A DNA stretch of 64,000 nt from Phymorhynchus buccinoides (GCA_017654935.2 CM065698.1:35461386-35525385); one strand, 5' to 3'. Counted from the stretch's first letter, positions 41,840 through 52,651 are shown. Program-made: numbers and translations. The notes: generated from the letters alone by a model not told the origin.

Positions 41840-42365
41840 CTCACTCATGTTAACGAAGTGAATCTATAGTATGATAGTTGTTTGGTTGTGTGTATGTGTA
41901 GTTGTTCGGTTGTGTGTATGTGTGTGTTTATGTGTGTGTTGGTTCCGTGGTCTAATCTCCAAACTTTAACGTTGGCATTTTCTCAGGAAATAGAAGGCAT
42001 ACATTGTTCACACTTTGCACACATATAGATATCTATGCAAGCTTTCAAACAATAATGATTTGAATAATTAAATACTTTAAGCAACACTGTAAACAGATAA
42101 CATTTTAGATTAGTGGGTTAGAGAGTATTCAACATGCAACATGAGTTAAGAAACTCATCAACACTGAAAGCCTCGATAGCTCATTGGTAGAGTGTCTGTC
42201 TGTCATGCCAATGGTTCCAGGTATTTTTTTAGTTGTATCCATTAACGATAGTTTCATTTGTACTTTAAAATGTTATTGGCAATCTTGTAGTTTAGACGCC
42301 TCCCTCAATCTTTGTTGCCACATGTTCCTGTTCGAGTGAGCCTTGAAGGCTTTGCCTCTTGTTGT
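41840..42365 (+). mobile_element. SINE-like family S, copy 2
   Basis: Shares CTCCAAACTTTAACGTTGGC, GAAAGCCTCGATAGCTCATT, GTAGAGTGTCTGTCTGTCAT and GTTCGAGTGAGCCTTGAAGG with 35030-35540. The box B-like part is truncated. Confidence 0.65.
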
Positions 42366-42367
42366 TT

Positions 42368-42505
42368 GAACATACAACAAACAAACAAGCACGCGACAAG
42401 TGTAAAGTGACGTTATTTTATTTACAAAGAGACACAATAAAACTCTTGTAAATAAAATAACGTCACTTTACACTTGTTGTGTGCTTGTTCGTTTGTTGTA
42501 TGTTC
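42368..42505. repeat. Near-perfect 62-bp-arm hairpin
   Basis: GAACATACAACAAACAAACA at the left, its inverse TGTTCGTTTGTTGTATGTTC at the right. The arms include AGTGTAAAGTGACGTTATTT and its inverse. The loop is about 14 bp (ACACAATAAAAC). A transcript would form a very stable stem. Confidence 0.92.
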
Positions 42506-42741
42506 CAGTGACCTTGCAGTCTGTTTCAGGTTTTTTTTAATTGTTTGTGTGTATTTTTTATTCAATGTGACAAACTTTTTTTTTTACCTGATGCTGTAGA
42601 AGAGAAAAAGGAGCCCAATTTCTATTGTATGTGTTGGTCTGGGAATTTTAGCAGAACATTGAATTTTAAATTTATTGCAAAATCATAACCAGCAAAAATG
42701 TTCTAATTCTTTTTCCTACATGTATTGTGTCTATGAAAGAC

Positions 42742-43247
42742 TACCGTATTTTTCGGATCATTAGGCGCTGCTGTGTATAAGGCAAATAGGGCAATTTTCA
42801 AGAAAAATCTCACAAAATCCAAGTAAAAGGTGCCCTCGTTTATAAGGCCTCGCAAAAGAAAGTCGAAGTTTGAAGCCTGTACACGGCCTGTAAACGATTA
42901 CTGACCGCCATTATTGTTGTCGTGTTTGGCCAATTCTTCGCAAAAACTGGTAGAATTATGGCATTTTAGGCTCTACGATGCTTTTTACATCCAATGAAGG
43001 GTTGTGGCATCTGTTGGACAGTATCTCGGACGATAAGAGGGATTTTGAAGCATTTTAACGTGAGTATTCGTCGTATCAGCGACTCGTTGCCATTTTCGAT
43101 GTTGCGACTCACAGTAGACTGTACTGAGTACAGCAATCGTTGCCTCTCTTCTCACGATTTTGTTCACTTATAGGGCGCCCTCGTTTATTAGGCGCAAAGG
43201 TCGAAATGGGAGAAAAAAATATCGCCTTATAGTCCGAAAAATACGGC
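42742..43247. mobile_element. MITE family B, long copy
   Basis: TACCGTATTTTTCGGATCAT at the left, TAGTCCGAAAAATACGGCA at the right, with GGCGCTGC / GGGCGCCCTCG words inside. No transposase. Confidence 0.82.
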
Positions 43248-43316
43248 AGTTAAAAAATATGTATGAGAAGCACTTTACAGTTATCGATTTTAAAAAGATA
43301 ATGAAAATTACAAGTA

Positions 43317-43698
43317 CAGTGGAACCTCCCTTTTAAGACCTTGACAAATCAACCAAAATGTCTTATATGGGAGGGAGTTGTAAAGGGAGGTAATTTTAAT
43401 GTGAGTATTGGGGTCTGCAACGAACACCTTTTGCAAGAGTGAATGCCCTTGGAGGGTGGGGGAAGATAGTTCAGTACTGACCAGACAGGGGGATAACTCT
43501 CGCCAATAACCCCTATTTGATGCCACTAAATGGCTGCCTTTCGCAAGAGTGAATGCCCTTGTCAGTACTGACCAGCAAGAGCAATTACTCTCACTGTCAA
43601 GGGCGTTAATAACCCTAGTTGCAAAGGCCTATAGAAGGGCAATATCTCAGAGAAGTAGGTCTTAAGTGGGAGGGAGTCTTATAAGGGAGGTTCCACTG
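43317..43698. mobile_element. TA-flanked MITE family A with internal insertion
   Basis: Termini CAGTGGAACCTCCC and GGAGGTTCCACTG as in other family A copies, but about 220 bp of unrelated, internally duplicated sequence (GTGAATGCCCTTG and CAGTACTGACCAG, each twice) sits in the middle. Confidence 0.7.
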
Positions 43699-43744
43699 AC
43701 TGCACAAGTTTACGCTCCCACAAAATTCCATCTCCTTTGTTTCT

Positions 43745-44250
43745 TGCCGATGTTGTTGTTTTACCCTGGCTTAAAGACTCCAGGGATCATCCCAACAGCC
43801 AAAGCACTTGAACTCTATGAACACTATACAAGTGCACCAGCCAGGGATGAGAACATTACGTGTGTGACTGTTTTTGAAAACCCTGCCACATGGGCAGCCA
43901 CACTCCGACTTCGGAGGATTTCTTGCTGACCACTGGTCTTCTTCTGTGTTCCCAGGCCATAGCATAGCGGGGAGATACGTGCATGTGCGGTTTTCAGTTT
44001 TCACTGCTCTCCCTCGCTGCATTCAGCCAACACATTCTGATTTGGGAAGAGCTCAAAGGATGAAATTATTTGGAAGATTTTTTTTTAAGGCAGGATAATG
44101 GGCCAATAATGCAACAACAAAAAATAGTAGTTGACAAAAGGAAAAGGCAGAGTCAAAGAGAGTGATAGATTTATAGCACAGAACTTCCAGAATTGGGGGA
44201 ACTATTTGTACTAAAAGGTCCCCCAGTGTGCCCAATGGGGAGCTGACCAC
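43745..44250 (+). repeat. Dispersed repeat family R, most complete copy
   Basis: Links the two R modules: GACTCCAGGGATCATCCCAA to ACTCCGACTTCGGAGGATTT, then TGTGTTCCCAGGCCATAGCA, CAGAACTTCCAGAATTGGGG and the terminal GTGTGCCCAATGGGGAGC. About 500 bp; a retroposon-like family without coding capacity. Confidence 0.65.
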
Positions 44251-44256
44251 AAAAAC

Positions 44257-44470
44257 ATAACCCCTTGACTGCCAGAGAAAAGTTTAAAAAAAATAATTGG
44301 GCAAATCATGCCATGAAAAAGACAACTGATAGAGCCAATCTGGCAAAATGGTCTGGGGATATAACTCTCTTGACTGCGTTAGAGCAAAAGCCAGCACATC
44401 AGTTATTCCTCTTCATCTGATGACGTCATCAGGTCAGTATGTGATACATTGGTGGCAGTCAAGAGGTTAA
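44257..44470. mobile_element. piggyBac-like MITE (family PB3)
   Basis: ATAACCCCTTGACTGCCAGA to GGCAGTCAAGAGGTTAA, same body as 40772-41001. It ends 35 bp before the acceptor of the last coding exon. Confidence 0.82.
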
Positions 44471-44505
44471 ACCACCCACTAATTGTCCCGTCTTCTCTCT
44501 CTCAG

Positions 44506-44585
44506 GGGACGACACGTTCACCGACGTCTTCAGAGATTTCTCCAACATGGCCTCCAACTTTCCTGAAAAGCTCAAGAGGAAGTAA
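44506..44585 (+). CDS. ACAP2: ACAP family ArfGAP, exon n (C terminus and stop)
   Basis: DDTFTDVFRDFSNMASNFPE followed by KLKRK and TAA. It matches the ACAP2 tail (DETYQDIFRDFSQMASNNPEKL). Acceptor TCTCTCTCAG; two leading bases complete Gly from exon m. The stop falls within a few residues of the human end, so the 3' end of the gene is complete. Confidence 0.96.
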
Positions 44586-44863
44586 CTGCTGCCATCTGCT
44601 GCCGATGATTCGTGGAAAGGGCTTTGATGCTTGAAGGGGAGAAAAGTTTCATTAGTTGTTTTTTTAATTGTCCGTGCCAAATGTACGATTTTTTCCCTTG
44701 CTCATTTTCAATGTGAACACTACAATCTATGCTCCACTGCAGGTTTGATTCTGTTTGTCACCTTTGTCAGCATTTCATGTCGATCCGTGTGTATGTGTGT
44801 GTGTTCAACTGCTGGACATTATTTAGCTGACTGACCAATCTTTCATAAGATTTTATGCATTCA

Positions 44864-44902
<39 letters not shown>

Positions 44903-45944
44903 GCTGAACAGACATGTACAGGTCAACAAGAAATTCCCACACTTCAGTGCATACTCCATAGAACTAAAACACTATTCGCACACACACAACACACATACAG
45001 ACTCATGTCATGTGTGTATGCTCAGACACGCATGTGTTCACTTTCAATCGATTTCCAAAATATAGAAAATGAAAAGAATATCTGAAAGGATAAACATGCA
45101 CGCACACTCGCATTCTTTCTATGACAACCAAAAAGTGATTCAAAGATCAGGAACTAACATTATTGTAAAAGTAAAAACATTGCAAGTGTATGAGAGAGAA
45201 AAAAATATGCTGTGTGTATGCGTTTTATTAAGAAGTGAGGGGAGCAGGGGTGGGGGGCAGGAAGAGGGAGTATGTAAACTTTTAACTTGTGTTTGTGAAT
45301 GTTGGGTGAATGGTTCCCCAAAGATAGGAGATGATATGATCGATTTTTTTAATTTCTTCGCAAGATGCTTGTGGCCACTCCTGATAGAGCACGGCACAGA
45401 GATTTGTCAGCATTGCTTGTTCTGTCCAAGGCAGTGGGTTTGCATGGGCAAAAGTAGTTCAGGAGTGCTCATAAAATCAAGATTGGAAAAGGTGATAGTC
45501 TTCAGGATTGGCCATCTTGTCATCTGGATTCACTGTCTTGTGAAATCGAACTTTCCTGCCAACATGGATGGCCGATTAAAACAAGACGATAAAACATGCA
45601 ATTCTAACAACACCACCGCACACATTGGAAATCAGTTTTAATGCTGTCACCACTTCAGGATTTAGAAGATTCAGAGAACATTGAAACGTGTCATTTCAGG
45701 GTTGAGAGAATGTTTCACTTTCACCCATGGTTTTGTGTGTGTGTTGTTTTTTGTTGCTTTTTTGGGGGGGCCGTCATCTCTTTCTGTATCTGGATTTTCT
45801 GTATTAAAATTTGGCAATACTCTGTAACGTACTTAAGTATATTATTTTACTGCTATTTCTTTTTGAGCATGACAGGGCTTTTTTTTATCCTCTAAAGGGT
45901 AAAGACTCGAGTTTGGGTTTTCCTTTGAAATGGTGTACTGTTGA
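44586..45944 (+). other. Probable 3' UTR/downstream region of gene 1
   Basis: It has a G run of about 38 at 44864-44901. No consensus AATAAA stands out close to the stop; AATAAA occurs much later (48850, 49140). The transcript end cannot be placed from sequence. The open frame at 45069-45641 has no recognised domain. Confidence 0.35.
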
Positions 45945-46614
45945 CAGGGTTCATACAGAGTCTTTAAAGTCTGGAAAAGTCTTGGAAAATGGAAAAATGG
46001 TTTCCAGGTCTGGAAAAGCATGGAATTATCAACTTTGGTTGCCTGAGTCTGGAAAAGTCTTGAATTTTTCAGTCTGGCACAGTTCACAGTGACAGGCAAT
46101 TTGTTTTCTCACTGAAGGCAAAGAGAGTCTCACTTCGATTTTACATGATAATAACAACGCTACCCCGGCACGCATACTTGATGAGTGAGCGCCATGGTTA
46201 CTGGCAGACAATCTTTTCTTTCTTGGCCGGCGAAGTGACGTCCCTTGTACGCAATGCGCATGCGCGGAAGTCAATTTTCTTTTCTCTTGTTGGAGCGCGG
46301 TCATTTGCTTCGCTAACATGGGAAAGTGCGTGTTTAGTCAAACGTGGCTGGAACATAGCGAGTTCAAGGATTGGATAGCCCCATCATCTGATGTGTCGAA
46401 GTACAAAGCGCAGTGCTTACTATGCACAAAGGACTTTGATGTTTGGAACATGGGTGTGGGGGCACTGAGATGCCATGCTGAAGGCAAGAAGCACCAGCAG
46501 CTGGAGAAAGCAGCAAAACAGAGCAAGTTGGCTGACAAGCATGGTATGGGAAAGTTGCAGAAATGGTCTGGAAAAAGTATGGATTTTTATTTCCAAAATT
46601 CTGTATGAGCCCTG
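45945..46614 (+). mobile_element. hAT-like non-autonomous element carrying a BED-finger exon, copy 2
   Basis: Termini CAGGGTTCATACAGA and CTGTATGAGCCCTG, flanked by TGTTGA on both sides (6-bp target duplication). Subterminal TCTGGAAAAGTCTTGGAAAA words resemble the 23620 element. A GCGCATGCGC palindrome (NRF1-type promoter site) lies at 46256-46265 upstream of the ORF. A 35-bp flank (CCTTTGAAATGGTGTACTGT) is repeated on both sides. Confidence 0.85.
46318..46608 (+). CDS. BED-type zinc finger ORF inside hAT-like element, copy 2
   Basis: 96 residues: MGKCVFSQTWLEHSEFKDWI at the start, then CLLCTKDFDV and a later HAEGKKHQQLEKAAKQ, i.e. C-x2-C and H-x5-H of a BED-like finger, followed by a basic Lys/Gln-rich segment. 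It resembles the ORF at 23955 in the W-L/I-A-P-S-D pattern (SWLAPSTDSSKLKA against DWIAPSSDVSKYKA). The ORF runs into the element terminus, so the tail is arbitrary; a splice donor may lie within. No transposase core. Confidence 0.55.
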   Translation: MGKCVFSQTWLEHSEFKDWIAPSSDVSKYKAQCLLCTKDFDVWNMGVGALRCHAEGKKHQQLEKAAKQSKLADKHGMGKLQKWSGKSMDFYFQNSV

Positions 46615-46889
46615 TGTTGAGGAATTGAGTTTTTGTTTTCCTTTGAAATGGTGTACTGTTGGTGTGTGGATGATTTTTTAACACTCTGCCAAAGGAGGTT
46701 ACTTTTCTGTCGGTTTCTAAACAGTAAAAAAGAAATGTTTAATTGAATGTGTCACCTGTAGAATTTTCCTTTAATCATGATTGTTCTCGATACATGTTTT
46801 AAGAAATCGAAACCTCTTGAAAACTGTTATGAGTGACGCGCTCACCTGGTGGGAGCGACCCGAATTCCACCGAATCTCTGTGACTAGAT

Positions 46890-47490
46890 AATACCAAATA
46901 CCCTTTCGCTGCCAATGTTGCATTTCTGCACCAACCATGGCCTGTATTCACGTTGAGATAGCATGAGACTTAGCATCATGCTAACTTAGAAGCTCTTCCC
47001 AAAGTCCTATTAAATCCTATAGGACATTGGAAGGCATGAAATTAGAATCTGTTATCCAATGACCTTATGTTGTTACTTTTTGGGAAGATAAAGGAAGGCC
47101 TTGTTTGGTAAATCCATGGGTGCAACTACACAAAATGAAAACCCTGAAAGGTCGGGGTCTAGGGGTAATGTCCCCCTGCAGCTAAAGAAAAAAATGATTT
47201 ATGAAGGTATTTTAGTTTGCTTTTCCCACAATTTATACAAGTGCTTATTTTAAAGTGTTTGAAAACTACAGTAGACACACAAGGATCTTGTTTGACAACT
47301 TTAAAAAATAGAAGGCATTTCCTTTTGTGGTAAAATTCAAAAACAGGAAATCCTTGTATACCAGGAAAAGTTGCACCCATGTACATGTTATAGGGCGATT
47401 GACAGTTTTGCAGACGCCGACTTTTCTTTGCCCAGGTTAAGTTTGACAGACATGTTTGGCTATAATAAATGTCTGGCAGTGAAAGGGTTA
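46890..47490. mobile_element. PB-type MITE interrupted by another MITE
   Basis: Left ACCCTTTCGCTGCCAATG, right GTCTGGCAGTGAAAGGGTTAA. The inner word GTTATCCAATGACCTTATGT matches 54897-54915 in an uninterrupted relative. The 47115-47381 element interrupts it. Confidence 0.75.
47115..47381. mobile_element. MITE with CATGGGTGCAACT termini, nested
   Basis: CATGGGTGCAACTACACAAA at the left, AAAGTTGCACCCATG at the right. A second copy at 62632-62885 is flanked by ATAGTG on both sides. Comparison with 54950 shows the older element was continuous before insertion. Confidence 0.85.
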
Positions 47491-47754
47491 ACAGTTGTGC
47501 AGGCTGGTACTGATCCGGCTCGTTTGTTCATTCACAGCCACTATGGACATGAACAAGTATGAGACCTTTAACCCTTCACAGTAAAAAAAAAAAAAAATCC
47601 TTAAAAAAATTAGATATAAGATTTAAAACTACGATGAACAAAAACCCGAACACCCACGTTGTTGCTGGTGATATTTCAGAAATTTATTTACTTCCCTTTA
47701 TCAAACACAAGCATGGACTAAATTTAAAAAATAAAACAAAATCAATTTTCAAAC

Positions 47755-47885
47755 TACCACATTTTTCAGACTATAAGGCAATACTCTTTTTTCCCAGACT
47801 GAGACCCCTGCGCCTTATAATGTGACTAATATATAGTTAGAAAATATAATAAAATTTGGGGCTTAATAGTCCGAAAAATATGGTA
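47755..47885. mobile_element. MITE family B, short copy
   Basis: TACCACATTTTTCAGACTAT to TAGTCCGAAAAATATGGTA. Contains CTGAGACCCCTGCGCCTTAT. Confidence 0.75.
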
Positions 47886-48378
47886 ATTAACCTGTCTAAC
47901 CTCAATGAGTCTATTATAAATTTTGTTCATGTTTGTCTTTCTTTGAAGCATTTTGGTCTACCGGCAAGTGTAAATGCTCACAATGCAAATGGCTTTATTT
48001 TCCATATTGCTGGACCCATGGGACTTTGTGTGAAAGTCAGCACACGGCTTCAAGAGGAGTGTTTTTGTGTATTAATGTTACTGTTTTACCATTCAGACTG
48101 CTATTACTTCTTCCAGCAGCATTGTACACCATCAGTCATTATGCTGGGTTTCTCTCTTCATTTTTCTTTTGACTGTTGTAGCTTTTTTTGTAATGACTTT
48201 TGTTGTTAACGTAATTGTGAAAATGGGAATAAGGAAGGGAGAAAAAAAGATAGGAGATTCAAGCGATTCGGAGAATGAGCACACCAGTCATGCCATGCAT
48301 ACTTTTCCGTTGAACTGTTTATTCATGTGGTACATTATTTATTTCACAGACTTTGTATTGCAAGTGTGGACTAAAAGC
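47886..48378. other. Unassigned AT-rich sequence
   Basis: The open frame at 47856-48209 has no recognised domain and starts inside a MITE end. I do not call it. Confidence 0.4.
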
Positions 48379-48602
48379 TTAACCTCTTGACTGCCACCAA
48401 CGTATTACATACTGACCTGATGACATCACTGATGATGTCATCAGATGAAGAGGAATAACTCTGATATGCTGGCTTTTGCTCTAACAGTCAAGAGAATTAT
48501 ATCCCCAGACCATTTTGCCAGATTGGCTCTATCAGTTCTTTTTTATGGCATGGTTTGCCCAATGATTTTTTCTTTAATTTTCTCTGGCAGTCAAGGGGTT
48601 AA
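48379..48602. mobile_element. piggyBac-like MITE (family PB3), inverted copy
   Basis: TTAACCTCTTGACTGCCACC to GGCAGTCAAGGGGTTAA, with ACTGATGATGTCATCAGATG, the inverse of the 40772 body. Confidence 0.85.
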
Positions 48603-49778
48603 CTTCCACACGCCTGCTGAGATTGTTAGTGTTAATGACTCTCTCACTGTACTCAGTTTATCAAAGTAATCCAGCAAAGTTTTTGTGATAATACCAGCGT
48701 CAAAACCATCTGGGATGGTAGTACAATCCTTTTTCTCTGTCTCCATTATGCGTTTTATTTCACCATGTATTTGTTTTCCCTTTTCCCCCCATATGTATGT
48801 GTATGTAATTTGGGGGCTGGATTCTACTGCATAAAGTATAATATTTTAAAATAAATTATAAATGCTTTTGATTTGTTACGTTTGCCATCTTAATTTGAAT
48901 TAACTTAAGCATGTTGATGTTGAGTATTGCATGTGATACTGTTCAAAGCAAGGTGTACAGTCTATTGTTCATGCCGTGTAAAAACTCATTTGTCCAGCAA
49001 TATTATTGACCAGTTGATGCTCGGTAATGCATAGCTGTTCTGTGATGCGCATTTGATGTGTTTTTCAGTGATATGTGTTCACAGATTATCTTGGTTGTAT
49101 ATGTCGGAATTGGAAAAGTAGGGGGCAGAGCAAGAACAAAATAAATTTCAAAACATATTCTTGAATTATTTATTTTGGGAACTGGAACTGGTAAACGTAC
49201 TAGACATTAGTACCAGCCTTTATTCATTTAGTTTAAAACAAATATTTCTCTAACAAGACTACAAACAAGCAATTCAGGCTAATGAATTTGACTTTTTAAC
49301 TTTAATATATGAAAACTATGAACATGTGGAACTGAAATATATGCATCACAAAAATGATTTTATTTTAGTCAAATCAGTATGTGGGAATATTGTGTGAAAA
49401 ATAATTTTAAAAAATATGCACCCCATGCCTTTGACAGTGTAACTTCTCAGCTTTGATTCCAAAGTAAACTGAGGTTTAAACATGCACACACAGAGGGTGG
49501 AGGGAGAGATAGAGCAGGTATATACCGAGACAAAAAGAAACCTATTTTGGTTTAATTCAAAGTAGTTCTAATGGAGAATTGTGTTCTCATTTCTGAGCAC
49601 TTTCTTGCGTACGCTGTATTTCCACATAATTATGCATGCTTCGTTAAAAATTGAGTGTTCTTTGACCTTTGTTATGTCTTCAATATGAAGCCACTTCCGT
49701 TGCCATAATGATATACTCATACTGACGTAACCTGATGTAACGATGAACCTGGAACAGTTTGACATAGTGATTGTAAAG
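48603..49778. other. Intergenic or distal 3' UTR of gene 1
   Basis: AT-rich. AATAAA hexamers at 48850-48855 and 49140-49145 could be plus-strand polyadenylation signals if gene 1 has a very long UTR. No gene recognised. Confidence 0.35.
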
Positions 49779-50219
49779 GGCCAGCCACACGTCCATTAAA
49801 ATCGTACGACTGTGCGATACGATTCAGATCACGTGGTCTCCAAGAACAAATGTGATTCACGCTTCGAGATCACGTGGTCTCCAAGAACAAATGTGATTCA
49901 CGCTTCGAGATCACGTGGTCTCCAAGAACAAATGTGATTCACGCTTCGAGATCACGTGGTCTCCAAGAACAAATGTGATTCACGCTTCGAGATCACGTGG
50001 TCTCCAAGAACAAATGCGATTCACGCTTCGAGATCACGTGGTCTCCAAGAACAAATGTGATTCACGCTTCAAGATCACGTGGTCTCCAAGAACAAATGCG
50101 ATTCACGCTTCGAGATCACGTGGTCTCCAAGAACAAATGTGATTCACGCTTCGAGATCACGTGATCGAATCGTATCATACAGTCATGCGATTTCAGCTGA
50201 TGTGTGGCTGGTCCTTTAG
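49779..50219. mobile_element. MITE with eight internal 41-bp CACGTG repeats
   Basis: Left AAAGGGCCAGCCACACGTCC, right TGTGTGGCTGGTCCTTTA, inverted. Subterminal CGTACGACTGTGCGATACGA pairs with TCGTATCATACAGTCATGCG. Between them the unit AGATCACGTGGTCTCCAAGA, ACAAATGTGATTCACGCTTC, G is repeated eight times at exactly 41 bp (49826-50153), each with a CACGTG E-box. Confidence 0.9.
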
Positions 50220-50880
50220 TTAACTCCTGTTAAAGGTTTGCAATGTGTCCCTTTCATTAGATGTGGAACTAAAAGTGGACAACTCTAAAGCAAGTGGGTA
50301 CATTTTCAAGTTCATGCCAACCTTTAACATGAGTTTCTTGCTTATACTTTCTCTTTTACATCTCGAGTTTGATTCACATCTCTTGTCATCTACTTCTGGT
50401 GTAAATTTAGCACAAATTAATGGCACAATGCATGTATGTAACCAATAGCACCACTATGCATGCTAGTCAATGACTTGCTTGTTCATGTAATAAGCACTGT
50501 AACAGATTTTTTTTTTTTTTTTAATGAATTCTGTGCCTAATTGTGATTGATATTATTTCACAATCACTTCTTCATTTCTGCTGCAGCTGATATGTAACTT
50601 GAGGTTTTGGTGGGGTTTTTTTCGTCATTGGTTTGGTTATTGTTCTTTTCTCCGTTGTTGTTTTCCTTCTAAGCTTTCATCACAGCTGCTGGCTCCGGTG
50701 TTTGTTTTGTCCTCTTTTTTTTGTTTGGATTTTTTCCTTTGATGCAGTTTGCCTCTGATCGTCTGCTGATCATGAGTGCGAAGGGGTTCATAATATAATG
50801 TGTGTATTTATTTTCTTATGATGCATTGTGATTATAATATGAACAGTTTTGTTGTATGCTAAGAAGTACTTGATTTTAAA
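50220..50880. other. Intergenic sequence, nothing recognised
   Basis: AT-rich with a poly-T run near 50507-50521. No exon or repeat boundary supported. Confidence 0.4.
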
Positions 50881-51277
50881 TACTGTAATTCGCGGACTAT
50901 AAGCCACAACTTTTTTACCCACCCACCCCCCCTGCGGCTAGTACTGTGCCGCGGCCTAAATGTTACCGAAAGTGAAAGTAAACTCAACTCAGTGGCATCC
51001 TTGATTCAGACCTTTGATCTATGGCCTTGTTCACGGTTGATGACAAAAAATCACCTTGATTTCGGTATATTTGTCACAAAATGACGATCTGTTTCGAGAT
51101 CCGACACTTAAGTTTGGGCAGTCAACACACCCGCGATCAACTCTAGACTCAACCGGAAGCGGACATCGTGCATCGCCAGGCTTCCGCGGCTTATGCATTA
51201 CTTTTTTCAGATTTTTGTTAAAAAGTAGGGGGTGCGGCTTATATTACGAAACGGCTTGTAGTCCGTGAATTACGGTA
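50881..51277. mobile_element. MITE family B (CGGACTATAAGCC variant)
   Basis: TACTGTAATTCGCGGACTAT at the left, GTAGTCCGTGAATTACGGTA at the right. Interior GCGGCTAG / GCGGCTTATATTACG words. Confidence 0.82.
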
Positions 51278-51405
51278 CCTTACAACTGAAATACATTATT
51301 TAAAAAAGTGTCATGTATGCTTTGTTTGTCCTTATGTGGAAGGAAGCATTGTAGCTAACGTACTTAAATGACAAAAAAAATAAGGTGCAACCTTTCCTGC
51401 TTATG

Positions 51406-51651
51406 TTAACCCTTTCACCGCCAGACATTTTTCGGCCCAAAAATACCCTTAAACCTAACTGGGTAGAGAAAAAAAATTCTCTGCAATATTGAGAATTCCT
51501 CTGTGACATATGTAACATCAGGCCCATCCCCACCTCCCCAAATCAAGAAAACAGGGTCCCCAGACAACAGGTTCTGACCTGATGCCCTCTAGTGACATGG
51601 GTGTAAAACCAATGTGGTGACAAAAGTCGACATTGGCGCTGAAAGGGTTAA
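51406..51651. mobile_element. piggyBac-like MITE (family PB1)
   Basis: TTAACCCTTTCACCGCCAGA to GGCGCTGAAAGGGTTAA. The body matches 23027-23255 (CTGGGTAGAGAA, GACATATGTAACATCAGGCC). Confidence 0.86.
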
Positions 51652-51911
51652 TGTCCTTTCATTGTGTTTTAGTTTCTCTTCGATTCAGTAGATGAAAAAA
51701 AAAAAGTAACAATGAATTTGTACCCCCTTTCCATTCCACTTTTGTTACTTTTTCCGTGTAATGGTTTTTTTCAATCTTATGGTTTCTGATTTTGTTTTCT
51801 TGTTTTTCCTCGCTGGATTCTATTCTTTGTGAGACACCAATATAACCTGTATATTTTGTGCCTTGCGACAATTTTTCTCTTTCCAAGTGTACATTTTCTT
51901 TTCTATATGTT

Positions 51912-52651
51912 AAAGGGGCACCCTGACGGATGAGTATTTGCAAGAAACACGTTGAGATCACCAGGAAAACACCCTGTACAGAGATCGCAACACTCACTTG
52001 CAAAATATATACACAGTTGCCTCAATCAATAGCCTCAAGCAGTAGCACAACCAGTATAAAGAAAGAAAAACAAGTATTTAACAAAAATGTTACGTATTTG
52101 AACTTTATAAACTGTTATTATTATGGTTATTGTTATAATTTTTATTAGTGTCATATAAAACCTTGTATTGGTTTTAAAGGGCAATAAACTTTGATTCTGA
52201 TTCTGACTTTGCTCTGGTTTCCTAAAAATCGAACCGTCAAATCGGTGATTCCTCCTTGGCGGAGGTGCTGGAAGTCAGATTCTTTCAGCGAAAAAGAAGG
52301 CATGTGTCTTCTCTTTTCTAATGGCTGCCTGAGTCGCTTAGACCAAATCATGAAATTTCCACAATACAAGCCTTTTTATTTACAGTTGACCAAAACAACA
52401 AAGGAACTAGCTCCAGGTTGTTTTTTACTACACTACAAAGAACAAGCTTCAACCACTCGAGTGGGCTCCACCCTCTCCATCCAAAATGGCTTCTCTCTCC
52501 GGCAACTCTGCCAAGGAGGAATCAACATTTTGACTGTTTGATTTCTAGGAAACCAGAGCAAAGTGAGTGTTCTGACCCTTAAAAAGGCTGTCTTTCTGGT
52601 GATCTTGACGTGTTTCTTGCAAAACCTCATCCATCAGGGTGCCCCTTTAAA
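51912..52651. mobile_element. Long-arm foldback element with retroelement insertion
   Basis: Outer arms TTAAAGGGGCACCCTGACGG and the inverse ending CATCAGGGTGCCCCTTTAA. Pairing extends through TTGCAAGAAACACGTTGAGA and, after an interruption, TTTGCTCTGGTTTCCTA with its inverse at about 52540-52565. Each arm is about 150 bp. The left arm is split by about 200 bp at 52000-52200. Confidence 0.8.
52000..52202 (+). mobile_element. 3' end of a non-LTR retroelement inside the foldback
   Basis: Ends GGGCAATAAACTTTGATTCT with a short TGATTC repeat tail, typical of a non-LTR retroelement 3' end. ACTTGC/ACTTTGC on the two sides may be the target duplication. The fragment has no coding sequence. Confidence 0.6.

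Noticed and set aside
45069..45641. 190-codon frame downstream of the ACAP stop
   Set aside because: No recognisable motif, AT-rich codon use unlike the GC-rich true exons, and it lies in the presumed 3' UTR.
49826..50160. CRISPR-like regular array
   Set aside because: The 41-bp units are contiguous with no unique spacers, and the setting is an animal intergenic region. The same applies to the 43-, 45-, 66- and 102-bp arrays.
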